A stretch of 64,000 nt of DNA from Cupriavidus pauculus (GTDB lineage Bacteria > Pseudomonadota > Gammaproteobacteria > Burkholderiales > Burkholderiaceae), in assembly GCF_008801835.1 (NCBI RefSeq), contig NZ_VZOW01000027.1:1-64000 (forward strand). Direction: 5' to 3'. The notes below the pieces were generated by a model. That model was not told the origin of the DNA and made no database searches. It worked only from the letters and a program-made list of their open reading frames with translations. A program made the position numbers and the translations under genes. This document shows positions 26,201 through 35,507 of the stretch, in pieces. Every line of letters starts with the position of its first letter. Position 1 is the first letter of the stretch.

Positions 26201-26950
26201 TCAAAGGTACTTCTTGAAGGTTGCTGCTGCGATGTCGGTGGCGATCCCCAGCAGCGCGGCGGCGGGCAGGAGGATCAGCAGCGGATGCACGCTGACCGGC
26301 AGCGCCAGATACACCACCCACGGCAGCACTGCCAGCGGCATCAGGCTCGCTTTGGCGCGGTGGTAAATGAAGCCGGACTCCCGGCCAGCACCGAAGCGGC
26401 GCACGTCCCGGCGCGCGAGGCCGTCCACGAACCCGACGAAGGCGGCGAGCAGGAAAAGCGGCAGCGTCAGCATCAGCACGAAGAACCGCACCAGGAAGGT
26501 CAGCACCGTGTAGACGGACGCGATCAGATAGGCTTCCACATGCACGTAGACGAGCGCCATGTAATAGCGGAAGTCATGTGCTTGATTGCGGGTGCCGGCG
26601 CTCGCCTGCGCCGAGGCATTGCGTATCCATTCCAGCAGGCCACTTTTCACGAACAGCCAGTCGTAGGCGTGCTCGATCAGCACGTGCGCGGTGCGTCCAG
26701 GTTCCTGCACCAGCGCGCTGCGTGTGAAGTTGGCCGAGAACTGATCCAGCTCTTGATTGAGCATCGCCTGGGCGTGATGCCAACCCTCCTGCGGCCAGAA
26801 GAAGTGCATGCCGACGCACTCGATCAGGATGCAAAGCAACAGCGACCCGCACAGCACGCCGAACAAACGAAACGGTAGCGTGATGAGGCTGGCAACGGCT
26901 CCTTGCTGTTGCTGCTGCGCGCGCTTTGCCGCGACGGCCGGGTCGCTCAC
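26201..26950 (-). CDS. ICE membrane protein, TIGR03747/PFL_4697 family
   Basis: 249 residues with membrane helices near 25-48, 135-165 and 205-235 and a periplasmic loop between. It overlaps the traD end by 4 bases. Family members are always beside TraD in these ICEs and may couple it to the channel. A poly-Gln run (about 12-16) opens the protein. Confidence 0.85.
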   Translation of the reverse strand: MSDPAVAAKRAQQQQQGAVASLITLPFRLFGVLCGSLLLCILIECVGMHFFWPQEGWHHAQAMLNQELDQFSANFTRSALVQEPGRTAHVLIEHAYDWLFVKSGLLEWIRNASAQASAGTRNQAHDFRYYMALVYVHVEAYLIASVYTVLTFLVRFFVLMLTLPLFLLAAFVGFVDGLARRDVRRFGAGRESGFIYHRAKASLMPLAVLPWVVYLALPVSVHPLLILLPAAALLGIATDIAAATFKKYL

Positions 26951-29109
26951 GATTCCGCCTCATCGGCGACAGTCGCCAACTGCTTGAAATCGCCCAGCAG
27001 ATCGTCCGGCAATGCGCTTTCCTGCAAACCGGGTAAGCCCTGATTTTCCCACCAGTCGACGGCCTCGACATAGTGCTGTCGCATGTAGCCGGCCAATTCC
27101 TGCAAATCCTTCGGCATCACCTCGTCTGGATCGGGTGCAGGTAGCGGCATACGCACTTTCCAGAGGTTGCCGCCTTCGATTAGCGCAAAGCATTGCCCCT
27201 TGGGCAGTGCGACGATGTGCGCCGGTTCGATCAATGGCACGCTGGCGCTGCTGATGCGGTCCTGGGTATTCGACGTGAATGCCGTGTTGCCGCGCGGGTC
27301 GGAACTGTCGGTCGCGCCACTCACCAGCGAGGTTGCGTACACATCGACTTTAGGTAACTGGCGCGTCAGCAGTTCGGCGGTTGCCGTTTCGCGCACCCGC
27401 AGCATGAAGAGGTTGTTGAAGTTTCCGACGACCTGGCCCGCCTTGGCGCGGTTGCCGATGCGCGCTTCGATGTCGGAAAGCGTTTGCGTATAGGCCGTTA
27501 CCTGCACACCGGCACCGCCGCCTTTATTGACCATCGGGATGAACTCGTCGCCCATGAGTTCGTTGAACTCGTCGGCATGCACGTTGATCGGCACCTTCAC
27601 GCCTGACGCGGCGCCGGGCAACCCATCGTCAATGCCGAACTTGTAGATGTGTCCAGCGACCGAGACGAGATCCGAGAACATGGAGTTGCCGACAGCCGAG
27701 GCCACTTCGGCGTCAGACAGTGCATCCAGACCAACATAGACCACCGCGCGTTTGCGGATGATCTGCATCCAGTCGAAGATCGGTCGCGGATCGCCCAGGT
27801 CCGAGTAGTTCGGTGCCAGCAGTTGCGCGATCTTGCCAGTGGTGAGCTTTTCCAGGAGAGGGAGCAGCGACGCGACGATCTTGTCGAAGTAGGTACGGTC
27901 GTAGCGCACGGCGCTACGCAGGCCGTCGAGCACCGGGTCATAGACGCGTACCTGCGACAGGTACTGCTCCAGGGCAATGACGCGCTTCTCGCGTCCGATC
28001 ATGTTGCGGGGGATGTTCTTGTCGTTGAGCTTCGCTTCGAGCTGGACGATGATTTCCCAGGCTTTCGGCTCATGCGTGGCGAAGTAGTGCTGCGCGTATT
28101 CGATGAACAGAGCATCGATGTTGATGACGTGGCGCTGGATCAGCAGGTAGTCGGGACGCTGCCCCAACTCCACGAGCGCTCGGGCGATGATATTGACGAA
28201 CCGCCATGCAAACTCGCGGAACGCGGCGCTGTTGCCTTCGCCGGAAAGCTGGCCGGCGATGCGCGTAGCCACCTCGCTGATGCGGCCGAAGCGACCCACG
28301 GCGTTATAGCGGGCGCTGATGTCCGGCCAACCCAGGTGGAACACGTAAAACTCGCCTTCACGTCCTGCGCGCTTGGCCTCGACGTACATCCGTTTCAAGA
28401 GATCGGCGTCGCCCTTAGGGTCGAAGACGATGACGACTTCGTGCTCACCGGCTGCATTGCGTCGCCGGATGTCCTGAGTGATGAACAGCTCTGCGAGCCG
28501 GGTCTTGCCGACGCGGGTGGTGCCCAGCACCAGGGTATGACCGACACGTTCACCCAGCGGCAACGTGACGTCGACCTCGCGCGGTTCAATGCCGTGCAAC
28601 CGCGGCAGACCGCCGACCGGCGGCAGCGGCCGCGCGGGGTTCAACGGGCTGTCCCACGTCAACGCCTTGGTAAGCCGGGAGAGCGGAAACGGCGCGAACT
28701 CCAGCCTTTCCTCCAGGCGCCGTGCGACCCGGTAGATCATGGTCGGCTCCACGTAGCGCCGGAACTCGGGCCGGTAGGTCTGCATCAGCCGGTGTGTGTG
28801 CCGCTGGTCCCAGCGGAACCCGCGGCCGACGAACAGCCGCTGCTGGCTGACGGGCACGTCGCGGCTGGTCATCACGTAGCGCGGCAGGCGGCGGATGTTG
28901 CGGCGATAGCGCAGGATGACCCAGGCATCCCACAGCCGGGTCGCGCCGAAGACCAGGAAGGCGAGTGCACTGGCCAGACCCAGCAGCGGACTCAGCGCGA
29001 GCGACCACGGTGCCACCACGCACAGAAGCGCGGCGCCCGTGCACACGGCAACGGTGTATAGCTCCACCGCTGGCCGCAGCAGTACCTCGATGGTATGGGG
29101 CTGGGCCAT
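26947..29109 (-). CDS. traD: type IV coupling protein TraD (TOL/ICE family)
   Basis: 720 residues. N-terminal membrane helices precede the P-loop LGTTRVGKTRLAELF (about 195-208). Walker B-like VVIVFDPKGD follows, and a distal DEFNELMGDEF/TQTLSDIEARIGN block contains the arginine-finger region typical of VirD4/TraD. It links the relaxase-DNA complex to the secretion channel. From recall it fits TIGR03754. Confidence 0.92.
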   Translation of the reverse strand: MAQPHTIEVLLRPAVELYTVAVCTGAALLCVVAPWSLALSPLLGLASALAFLVFGATRLWDAWVILRYRRNIRRLPRYVMTSRDVPVSQQRLFVGRGFRWDQRHTHRLMQTYRPEFRRYVEPTMIYRVARRLEERLEFAPFPLSRLTKALTWDSPLNPARPLPPVGGLPRLHGIEPREVDVTLPLGERVGHTLVLGTTRVGKTRLAELFITQDIRRRNAAGEHEVVIVFDPKGDADLLKRMYVEAKRAGREGEFYVFHLGWPDISARYNAVGRFGRISEVATRIAGQLSGEGNSAAFREFAWRFVNIIARALVELGQRPDYLLIQRHVINIDALFIEYAQHYFATHEPKAWEIIVQLEAKLNDKNIPRNMIGREKRVIALEQYLSQVRVYDPVLDGLRSAVRYDRTYFDKIVASLLPLLEKLTTGKIAQLLAPNYSDLGDPRPIFDWMQIIRKRAVVYVGLDALSDAEVASAVGNSMFSDLVSVAGHIYKFGIDDGLPGAASGVKVPINVHADEFNELMGDEFIPMVNKGGGAGVQVTAYTQTLSDIEARIGNRAKAGQVVGNFNNLFMLRVRETATAELLTRQLPKVDVYATSLVSGATDSSDPRGNTAFTSNTQDRISSASVPLIEPAHIVALPKGQCFALIEGGNLWKVRMPLPAPDPDEVMPKDLQELAGYMRQHYVEAVDWWENQGLPGLQESALPDDLLGDFKQLATVADEAES

Positions 29110-29121
29110 CGCGGACGCACG

Positions 29122-29655
29122 TCAGGGCTCAATGCCGGTGGCGGTAATCAGCACCGGGTAGTGGCGGATACCCAGCCGTCCGGCCAAATCGTCCCCCGAC
29201 ACCGGCGACAGCATCAAGCCTGGCGCGAGACGCCGTAGCGACGCCAGCGCTTCGGGCGAGGCCACATTGACCACCAGCCCCACGGCCTGAAGGTCGCGCA
29301 ATGCCCTTTGCCGCTGCCGTAGCCAGGCACGCGAGCGATCGTCGTCTCCGACCAGAAAGAGCGGCGTCAGGCCCGGTGCGCGGATTACCCTGCGCGGTTC
29401 GTCACCCGGCGACAGCCGTGCGGAGCGCACCGGCAGCATGGCCGCTTCGGCATCGGTCGGATTGCCGATATGGGGAGCCAGGGCCGACGCGGGCGGTGCG
29501 TCGGAGCCAGCATCCTGGGGATTGAGCGCCTGGTAGTACGGCAGCGCAGAGACCCCGCCGCGGTCATCGACCACGATCAGCGGCGCGCTGGTGGTCTGCG
29601 CGTGGACGGTCGTTGCCGCAAGCAATCCGAGGGCGAGAAAGGCAATCCGGCTCAT
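29122..29655 (-). CDS. ICE protein, TIGR03765/PFL_4695 family
   Basis: 177 residues from the ATG at 29655 (a weak ribosome site, offset by a 4-base overlap with the previous gene). It has a signal peptide ending VHAQ and a C-terminal LGIRHYPVLITATGIEP like a degenerate thioredoxin fold. It is likely periplasmic; the function is unknown. Confidence 0.85.
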   Translation of the reverse strand: MSRIAFLALGLLAATTVHAQTTSAPLIVVDDRGGVSALPYYQALNPQDAGSDAPPASALAPHIGNPTDAEAAMLPVRSARLSPGDEPRRVIRAPGLTPLFLVGDDDRSRAWLRQRQRALRDLQAVGLVVNVASPEALASLRRLAPGLMLSPVSGDDLAGRLGIRHYPVLITATGIEP

Positions 29656-30251
29656 GGTGTCGTGTCCACGGAGGGAAGAGGAACGCCGGGGCCGAGCACG
29701 CGCGTCAGATGCTGATGGACGCTGCGCCGGTAGCGGGCTGCCGCTTCGCCACCGGCGGGACGGTGGTAGCGGCCGATGGCGAGCAGCCAGTCTTCGCCCG
29801 GCAGGTGCTGCTCGTGCAGGATGTCGGCGGCAATCGCCAGGTTCCGGTAGGGATCGAGCAGTTCGCAGGGTGTGCCATAGCGATGTGCCTGGTAGCCGAG
29901 GTTGACCTGGCCGAGGCCCGCGTCGATACGACTGGCGGGTGCGCGAGCTAAGGCACGGCTCAGGCCTGCGCAGGCTTCGATGCGCGTGGCGTAGCGTTCG
30001 GCCTGACCGGCGACGTTGAGCGTCCACGGCCAAGGGATCAGCCGGCCTCGCAGCTTCGCGCCGCTCTCTTGCAAGGCGACCGCGTACAGTACCGGCGACG
30101 GCACGCCGGCCTGTTGCGCGGCGAGCTGATAGGCCGGAGGCGGAAGTTCCTGCGCCTGGACGACCAGCGCCGGGATGGCGGCGCCGAGCAGCCACGCCAT
30201 GCCGAAGGCGGCGCGTAGCGGGCGGGATTGCCGCGTTACTGGCGCTGCCAT
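29652..30251 (-). CDS. lytic transglycosylase (SLT domain) of ICE
   Basis: 199 residues with a signal peptide (to about 34) and an SLT-fold catalytic core. The candidate catalytic Glu is residue 62 in VALQESG, followed by GLGQVNLGY and the NLAIAADILHE helix. It opens the murein layer for the conjugation channel. Its 3' end overlaps the next gene by 4 bases, and it overlaps the upstream PFL_4693 gene by 16 bases. Confidence 0.88.
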   Translation of the reverse strand: MAAPVTRQSRPLRAAFGMAWLLGAAIPALVVQAQELPPPAYQLAAQQAGVPSPVLYAVALQESGAKLRGRLIPWPWTLNVAGQAERYATRIEACAGLSRALARAPASRIDAGLGQVNLGYQAHRYGTPCELLDPYRNLAIAADILHEQHLPGEDWLLAIGRYHRPAGGEAAARYRRSVHQHLTRVLGPGVPLPSVDTTP

Positions 30252-30964
30252 TGCCCGTTCACCTCGCGCACCACGGCCGGCAGTTCACCGGGAAGGCCCA
30301 GCGAAAGCCAACGTCCGCCGTCGTGGTTGAGCGTGATCGTGTGGGCGCGCACGCGGGCCGGGTCGATGCCGGCCTGCGTCGCCCACTGGCGGATCAGGGT
30401 GTCGTCTCCGCGGCTGCCGACCATGTAGAGGTCAAAAGGCGTACCGGCGGCCTGGAGTTGCCGCACGCGCTGTTCGCAGGGCGTGCAGTCGGCCTTGATG
30501 AACACCGCCGTCCGGCCAGACCCCGTGTTGCCGACGCTGGGCGTCTGGGTGTCGGGCAGACTCACGCGCGGCTGGCCGGGAAAGAGTCGTTGCCAGGCGG
30601 CATCGTAGGCACGCTGGTAGGCCAGCGTCTTGTCCACGCGCCGGGCTTCGGCCTGAACCTGCAACTCCGCGTAGTGGTTGCGCTCCTCGTCGTTGCGTGC
30701 CTCGATACCAAGCGCGCTCAGCGGATCGAGTTTCGGTGCGTAAATCCCCAGCGGACCTTGCATCAACTGGCGGTAGCGCGCCCATTCCTCGGCACGCAGG
30801 CCCCAGTCGTGCGCCTGGCGCTCGTCGAGCGCGGCATCCGCGTTGGTCTGCGTCTGGCTGAGGTTCGTGCGGGAGGTCGCCGTCGAGGCCGACTGCGCGC
30901 GAGCGTGCAAGGACGCCAAACCCAGCGCGCAGAGCAGGCAGGCGGCGATGGCAGACTGTCGCAT
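30236..30964 (-). CDS. ICE protein, TIGR03759/PFL_4693 family
   Basis: 242 residues with a signal peptide ending ARAQ. The middle has WGLRAEEWARYRQLMQGPLGIY, the family hallmark. The C-terminal half is thioredoxin-like with CxxC in KADCTPCEQRV. It may act in periplasmic redox or assembly of the transfer apparatus. Confidence 0.87.
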   Translation of the reverse strand: MRQSAIAACLLCALGLASLHARAQSASTATSRTNLSQTQTNADAALDERQAHDWGLRAEEWARYRQLMQGPLGIYAPKLDPLSALGIEARNDEERNHYAELQVQAEARRVDKTLAYQRAYDAAWQRLFPGQPRVSLPDTQTPSVGNTGSGRTAVFIKADCTPCEQRVRQLQAAGTPFDLYMVGSRGDDTLIRQWATQAGIDPARVRAHTITLNHDGGRWLSLGLPGELPAVVREVNGQWQRQ

Positions 30965-30974
30965 CTTGGCCGTC

Positions 30975-31622
30975 CTACGGTAGCGCCACGCGCTGCGGCT
31001 GACCCTTCACCAGAAACAGAGCAGCATGGGCGTCGATGGATTGGAGCTGCCAGTCGCCATCGCTGTCGCCTTCGCGCAGCAGACGGACGTTGGCGAGCGA
31101 GGTCGTGGCCGGTGACGCGATCGACAGGAAGCGTTCGCCACCGCGCAGTTCCAGGCCGACAATCCGAAACGGTGGCGTCTGCACCTTGGGTTGGGTTGCT
31201 ACCGGCGCTCGTGATCGACGCACGGTAGGCGTCGCTGACTTGAGTTCTTGCTGGCGAGCCTCGACGGTGTCGACGCGCTCCTGCAAGGCTTGCAGGTCAC
31301 TGGCATGCGCAGCATCGGCTTGTGCCTGTTCAACGCTGGCGAGCCGGGTTTCGAGTACCTGGCGGCTCGCTGCGAAATCGGCCTGGCTCACGGGCTTGGG
31401 CTGGTGTTTGTCGGCCTCAGCTTGCTGGGCCAGTTCTGCTATCTGCCCGGCAAGTGCCTTGATCTGCGTGGCCTGTGTGTCACGGCGGCCCTGTTCGGTC
31501 AGGCGGGAGAGTCCGACGCTGTGGACGATGGCGATTAGACTGATGAGCAGGAGCCAGATGCCGGCGGCGATCTTGAGCCAGCGGGTGCGGCGACCTGCTT
31601 CAGGGATTTGCGGAAAGGTCAT
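30975..31622 (-). CDS. ICE inner-membrane protein with coiled coil
   Basis: 215 residues from the ATG at 31622. One membrane helix (about 17-38) is followed by a long coiled coil (about 45-115) and a small beta domain at the C-terminus. The layout resembles PilP/GspC-like scaffold proteins and it sits directly after the PilL lipoprotein gene with a 4-base overlap. No precise family assigned. Confidence 0.75.
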   Translation of the reverse strand: MTFPQIPEAGRRTRWLKIAAGIWLLLISLIAIVHSVGLSRLTEQGRRDTQATQIKALAGQIAELAQQAEADKHQPKPVSQADFAASRQVLETRLASVEQAQADAAHASDLQALQERVDTVEARQQELKSATPTVRRSRAPVATQPKVQTPPFRIVGLELRGGERFLSIASPATTSLANVRLLREGDSDGDWQLQSIDAHAALFLVKGQPQRVALP

Positions 31623-32230
31623 GGCTGCTCCCACGGTTGGAGGGCATCGAGGGGATCGGTTCGGGTGTCGGCAGGGGGCGAAACCGGCGCGGTCACGGCT
31701 TCGGTCGCGGGAGTGGTCGACAGCACCGGCGGCGTTTGCCGGGCGAAGCACACTTGCCGGGCGGCATCGTCGATGGACAGCTCCCAGGCATCGGAGCCGG
31801 CGAGCGTCAATAACGCATCACGTAAGGCCAGCGGGCCAAGATGCAAATGCGCGGCGGGCAGCGGCAAGGCGTAGAGCGTGCTGGCATCCGCGGTATCGCA
31901 GAGCCGGTAACCTGAGCGCAGGAGCACGTAGCGCAGTGCATCGCCGACGGTCGCGTCGGAACCGGACGGAATGGAAATTTCCACCACCTGTTGCATCAGG
32001 TCGCGCTGCGCCAGTTCGGGTACCAACTCGACCAAGGTGTAACGGCCGTAGCGGGTCACTGGAACGAACTCAGGAGGCGGTTCGGCTACGGCAGCGGCAG
32101 GCGGTTCCGGCGGTGCTTGCGGTGGCGTCACCGTCGCGCAGCCGCCGGCCAATAGCGACCAGAGCAGGCCGAGAAGCGCCGGGAGCGGGCCTCGGTCGGA
32201 ATGGCGAAACAAGGGGTGGTCGGGGCACAT
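31619..32230 (-). CDS. pilL: PilL N-terminal-type lipoprotein, TIGR03748 family
   Basis: 203 residues. Lipobox AGGC gives acylated Cys 31. After a Pro-rich linker comes a secretin N1-like fold (FVPVTRYGRYTLVELVPE). It is the first gene of the large transfer operon and probably an outer-membrane anchored component. The strong terminator at 32323-32348 separates it from the accessory block, so its promoter should lie between 32231 and 32320. Confidence 0.85.
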   Translation of the reverse strand: MCPDHPLFRHSDRGPLPALLGLLWSLLAGGCATVTPPQAPPEPPAAAVAEPPPEFVPVTRYGRYTLVELVPELAQRDLMQQVVEISIPSGSDATVGDALRYVLLRSGYRLCDTADASTLYALPLPAAHLHLGPLALRDALLTLAGSDAWELSIDDAARQVCFARQTPPVLSTTPATEAVTAPVSPPADTRTDPLDALQPWEQP

Positions 32231-32322
32231 GGCGCGGCGTCCTGAAGCATCGAGTCCTCACCATCGCCGCGCAGGCTTCACGCGGCAGCAAACAAAGCGA
32301 ACTGCGCAGCGTCGGATTTCAC

Positions 32323-32348
32323 AAAAAAGAACGGCCCCGAAGGGCCGT
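32323..32348 (-). terminator. rho-independent terminator of accessory block
   Basis: On the minus strand ACGGCCC-TTCG-GGGCCGT is followed by TCTTTTTTG: a stable UUCG tetraloop stem with a U-run. It ends transcription from the accessory genes before the pilL promoter. Confidence 0.9.
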
Positions 32349-32380
32349 GCAGGTACAACAGGTAGATGTAGAGGTTGGGA

Positions 32381-32617
32381 TCAAGCCGCACCAGGTACCA
32401 GACCCAGCGTGCGGACTGCCGCCAGGAGAACCGGCTGTTCGGTGTCGTCGTAGCAGAGGAAGGGTTCCTCTTAACCGGCATCTTCGGCCAGCGCTTGCGC
32501 CTTGTCGTAGTGGATGCCGAGGTCGTATTCCTCGTCAGTCACGGTGACGGTGAAAATCGGCATGTCGGGCATGCCCGATGCGTTGCGGCAGGCGACCGCG
32601 ATGTGAAAGGTCTTCAT
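32381..32617 (-). pseudogene. small ICE gene interrupted by an in-frame TAA
   Basis: ATG at 32617 with AAGGAA upstream opens MKTFHIAVACRNASGMPDMP and continues for 48 codons to TAA at 32473-32471. The same frame goes on with EEPFLCYDDTEQPVLL for 29 more codons to TGA. The amino acid pattern does not change across the stop, so the original was about 78 residues, probably with Tyr at the TAA. Function unknown. It is the last gene before the terminator. Confidence 0.6.
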
Positions 32618-32635
32618 GGGATCAATTCCTTGTAC

Positions 32636-33007
32636 TCAGTCATCCAACGTCGTTTCCATGCGCTCGCGCATCTCGGAAACGAAATCGTCGGGTGCCATCA
32701 GGCCGTAGCGCGCCAAGCGCGTGGGAATGTCCTCGGCAGCGAGGTTGCCGTCCTCGATGCGCAGGCGCATGAAGTCGGCGATCTCGGCTTCGGATAGCGG
32801 GGCTGGCGGAACGGACACGTCGATCGTGTACTCGTCCACTTCCGCTGCGGTCTCGCCGGTCAGCAGGCCGTTGCCGATGGCGTGTTCGCACATCTGCTGG
32901 AGACGCTCGACCATTTCGGTCGAAGGCTCGCCGTTGAGGAGATAGGCCACGTCTAGCGTTAGACGAACTTTGACGGTATCGGTAGCCGGTTGGGTGTTGT
33001 GGTTCAT
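32636..33007 (-). CDS. hypothetical ICE accessory protein
   Basis: 123 residues from the ATG at 33007 (AAGGAG upstream). The composition is acidic, with VKVRLTLDVAYLLNGE then helices with alternating charge. The C-terminal half (PLSEAEIADFMRLRI) looks like a short helical domain. I do not recognise a family. It has its own upstream hairpin (33040-33060). Confidence 0.65.
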   Translation of the reverse strand: MNHNTQPATDTVKVRLTLDVAYLLNGEPSTEMVERLQQMCEHAIGNGLLTGETAAEVDEYTIDVSVPPAPLSEAEIADFMRLRIEDGNLAAEDIPTRLARYGLMAPDDFVSEMRERMETTLDD

Positions 33008-33039
33008 GGAATGCTCCTTGGGAGAACAAAGCGATGACG

Positions 33040-33060
33040 CCATGCCCGCGAGGGGCATGG
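33040..33060 (-). promoter_or_regulatory. leader hairpin before the 123-residue gene
   Basis: CCATGCCC-gcga-GGGGCATGG is a perfect 8-bp stem 33 bases before the ATG. It is one of the leader hairpins repeated through this block. Confidence 0.6.
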
Positions 33061-33121
33061 ACGCATCGGTGAGGTGAGGAAAAATGCGGCGACCGTAGGG
33101 CCGCCACGATGGGTTTGACGA

Positions 33122-35401
33122 TCAGGCAGTGACCAACTGGCGGGCCAACGCCACTTCGACGGAATCGTCGTCCTGGTTCAGGACGTCGAGCCCGGATTCC
33201 GGCACGTCGCCAGAGGTGGATTGCGAGACCATGATCTTCTTGGCCATGAGCGTGAGGCAGGTCATCTGCGACGTTGCCGCGTAGCCGAGGTAGATCACAC
33301 GCACGGGCTGCTTCTGCCCGATGCGCCACGAGCGGCGGGCCGCCTGCTGAAGCGAATAGACGTTGTAGCCCGACTGCATGAACACGATCGTCGGGAACTC
33401 CAACAGGTCCAGCCCCGTCTTGACCAGCTCCGGGTTGGTGATGAGCACATCGATGCCGCGATCCAACTGCTCGGCGATCCAGTCCTCGCGGCGGGAGGCA
33501 TCCACGCTCGCGCGCAGCACCGCCACCTTGAAGCCTTCCTGCTCCAGCAGCATCTTCAGGCGTGAAGTCGTGTCGCGCGTGCCGGTGTAGACCGAATACA
33601 CCAAGGTTTTTCGACCTTCGGCCTTCTCCTGCTTGCAGACTTCGATCAGCTCGCGTTCCTTGGGCATCACTTCCAGCTCGTTGAACTGAGCCGGGACATA
33701 CGCCAGGGTGTTGCGCGTGCGCGGATGCACCACTGTTTCCGACCGGAAGCACGTATCCGGCCAGGCCAGCAGCACGTTGAGGACCACCCCGAGCAGCGTC
33801 GTGTCGCGTTTCGCCAAAGCCTGACGCAACTCGGCCGTCAGCCGCCCGGACAGGTCGCGGTAGGCCGCGGCTTGCGCCGGATCCATCGCCACCTCGCGGA
33901 ACTCCTCGTCATACGGCGGCAGGACGTTGCCGCCGATGTCCTTGAGCTTGAGGAAGATCGTGAACGGCAGGATGCAGCGCAGCACCCCTTTCGGGCCAAA
34001 GCCCGGCGCCTTGACTGTGCGCACCGATACTTTGGTGCCCTTGGCTGTCTTGTGCGCGGTGCCGGTACTCTCGGAATAGATGTCCTTGAGGACACCGTGA
34101 TCGCGCATGAACGCCATGGCTGCTGACGTCATGCTGCCGTTCCTGGTCGGGCGGTAGCCGTCTTCGATCATCCGCCCAGGCAAGGCGCGGAACAGCAGAT
34201 AGAACAGGTCGTCGCCGTAGCCGCCCATCAGCGTGCCGGTGAGCAGCAACGTCTTGCGCGACTTCGCCGCCAACACGCCCATGGCCTGCCCTTGGGCGCT
34301 GCCACCGTTCTTGTACTCGTGCGCCTCGTCGGCGATGAGCAGGTCGAACGTGCCTTGCGGCAGGTAGCGTTTGATGAACTCCGAGGGTTGATAGCCACCC
34401 TCGCCAAAGCCGAACTCCATGTTCGCCATCGCCCGTTCCATGCGCGTGGCCTGACGGTCGGAGAAAACCAGCTCGCCATCGCCATCCATCAAATTGATGA
34501 ACTCGTGGATGTTGTCGCCGAGCATCGACGCCAGGAACGCATCGCCGAACTTCTGCATCAGCTTCTGTGCGGTGACTTCCCCGATGGTCGGGATACGCTT
34601 GAGCGCCTTGAGCACAGCGGAGGACTGGTCACTGGCGGACAAGCCCCTCGGACGGATCAGCGTCCACAGCGGTGCGGCGCAATGGCTGCACTTGCGGCGG
34701 TATTCCTCGGCTTCGAGTTCGATCGGGTTGACCGGCTCGCCGTCGAGGTCGGTGATGACGTGCCCGCAGTCCGGGCACATGCCCACGTCGCCGTGCCGGG
34801 TGCGCCGCCGGGTGAAGACGGGTTTCCAGTGGAAACCCATCCGCATCCGCACGCGGCCCAGGACGAAGAACTCCTGACCGGACGGCTGCACACCGAGCTG
34901 CTCGCGCAGCTTGATGAGCTTGACCAGCGTGTCCGGGCCATTGAGCACCCAGACCTTGGCGCCAGCCACCGTCTCCTGGATCTCGCGCCGCCACTTGTAG
35001 ACCAGGTGCGGTGGCGAGAGGACCAGCGTGCGGCGGTAACCTTCGGCGTTGAGGACGGCGGCGGTGGCGATGCCGACGGTGGTTTTGCCGCAGCCCATCT
35101 CGCCGTTGACGACCGCAGCGCGTTCGCCACGATCGATCAGCAGTTCGGCGGCGGCATGGACTACCTCGGCCTGTGCCGGGAACAGCTTGCGCTTGAGGCT
35201 GGCGACGATGAGCTGGCGGTGCGCCTGCGGTGTGCCGGAGTAGACCGGCGGGTTGGCGCGGTTGAGGGAATCGAGCAGTTCGTCGCCGAACTCGGCAACG
35301 AAGTCCTGAAGGCTCAGGGTGAGCGGAGAAGGTTCTGCGTCGAGCAGTTCGCCCTGCACGGGCGAGGTCTGGGCGGCGGCGGTTTCGAGATCAAGGGACA
35401 T
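33122..35401 (-). CDS. SNF2-like DEAD/DEAH-box helicase
   Basis: 759 residues from the ATG at 35401 (GGAG 8 bases before). Walker A GEMGCGKTT (about 99-107), DEAH box in LLIADEAHEYK (about 355), motif III-like LLTGTLMGG and the C-terminal motifs VLITNPELVKTGLDLLEF and AARRSWRIGQKQPV place it among superfamily 2, SNF2-type translocases. A four-Cys zinc knuckle (CPDCGH...CSHC) is inserted near residues 205-240. Its role in the ICE is unknown. Candidates are DNA remodelling during transfer or a defence/anti-defence function with the methyltransferase two genes downstream. Confidence 0.85.
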   Translation of the reverse strand: MSLDLETAAAQTSPVQGELLDAEPSPLTLSLQDFVAEFGDELLDSLNRANPPVYSGTPQAHRQLIVASLKRKLFPAQAEVVHAAAELLIDRGERAAVVNGEMGCGKTTVGIATAAVLNAEGYRRTLVLSPPHLVYKWRREIQETVAGAKVWVLNGPDTLVKLIKLREQLGVQPSGQEFFVLGRVRMRMGFHWKPVFTRRRTRHGDVGMCPDCGHVITDLDGEPVNPIELEAEEYRRKCSHCAAPLWTLIRPRGLSASDQSSAVLKALKRIPTIGEVTAQKLMQKFGDAFLASMLGDNIHEFINLMDGDGELVFSDRQATRMERAMANMEFGFGEGGYQPSEFIKRYLPQGTFDLLIADEAHEYKNGGSAQGQAMGVLAAKSRKTLLLTGTLMGGYGDDLFYLLFRALPGRMIEDGYRPTRNGSMTSAAMAFMRDHGVLKDIYSESTGTAHKTAKGTKVSVRTVKAPGFGPKGVLRCILPFTIFLKLKDIGGNVLPPYDEEFREVAMDPAQAAAYRDLSGRLTAELRQALAKRDTTLLGVVLNVLLAWPDTCFRSETVVHPRTRNTLAYVPAQFNELEVMPKERELIEVCKQEKAEGRKTLVYSVYTGTRDTTSRLKMLLEQEGFKVAVLRASVDASRREDWIAEQLDRGIDVLITNPELVKTGLDLLEFPTIVFMQSGYNVYSLQQAARRSWRIGQKQPVRVIYLGYAATSQMTCLTLMAKKIMVSQSTSGDVPESGLDVLNQDDDSVEVALARQLVTA

Positions 35402-35424
35402 GGTGATGCTCCAGATGAAAATGA

Positions 35425-35458
35425 GGCATGCACCACCCCCACGGGGCGATGGCATGCC
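35425..35458 (-). promoter_or_regulatory. two-stem leader before the helicase gene
   Basis: The outer stem GGCATGC/GCATGCC encloses an inner CCCC-acg-GGGG. It lies 24 bases before the start codon and has the same nested design as other leaders of the block. Confidence 0.6.
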
Positions 35459-35507
35459 CCGGTGTGGGAAGAGAAGAACGGCGCTTGGCCGTCGTGCGTG
35501 GAGAGGA

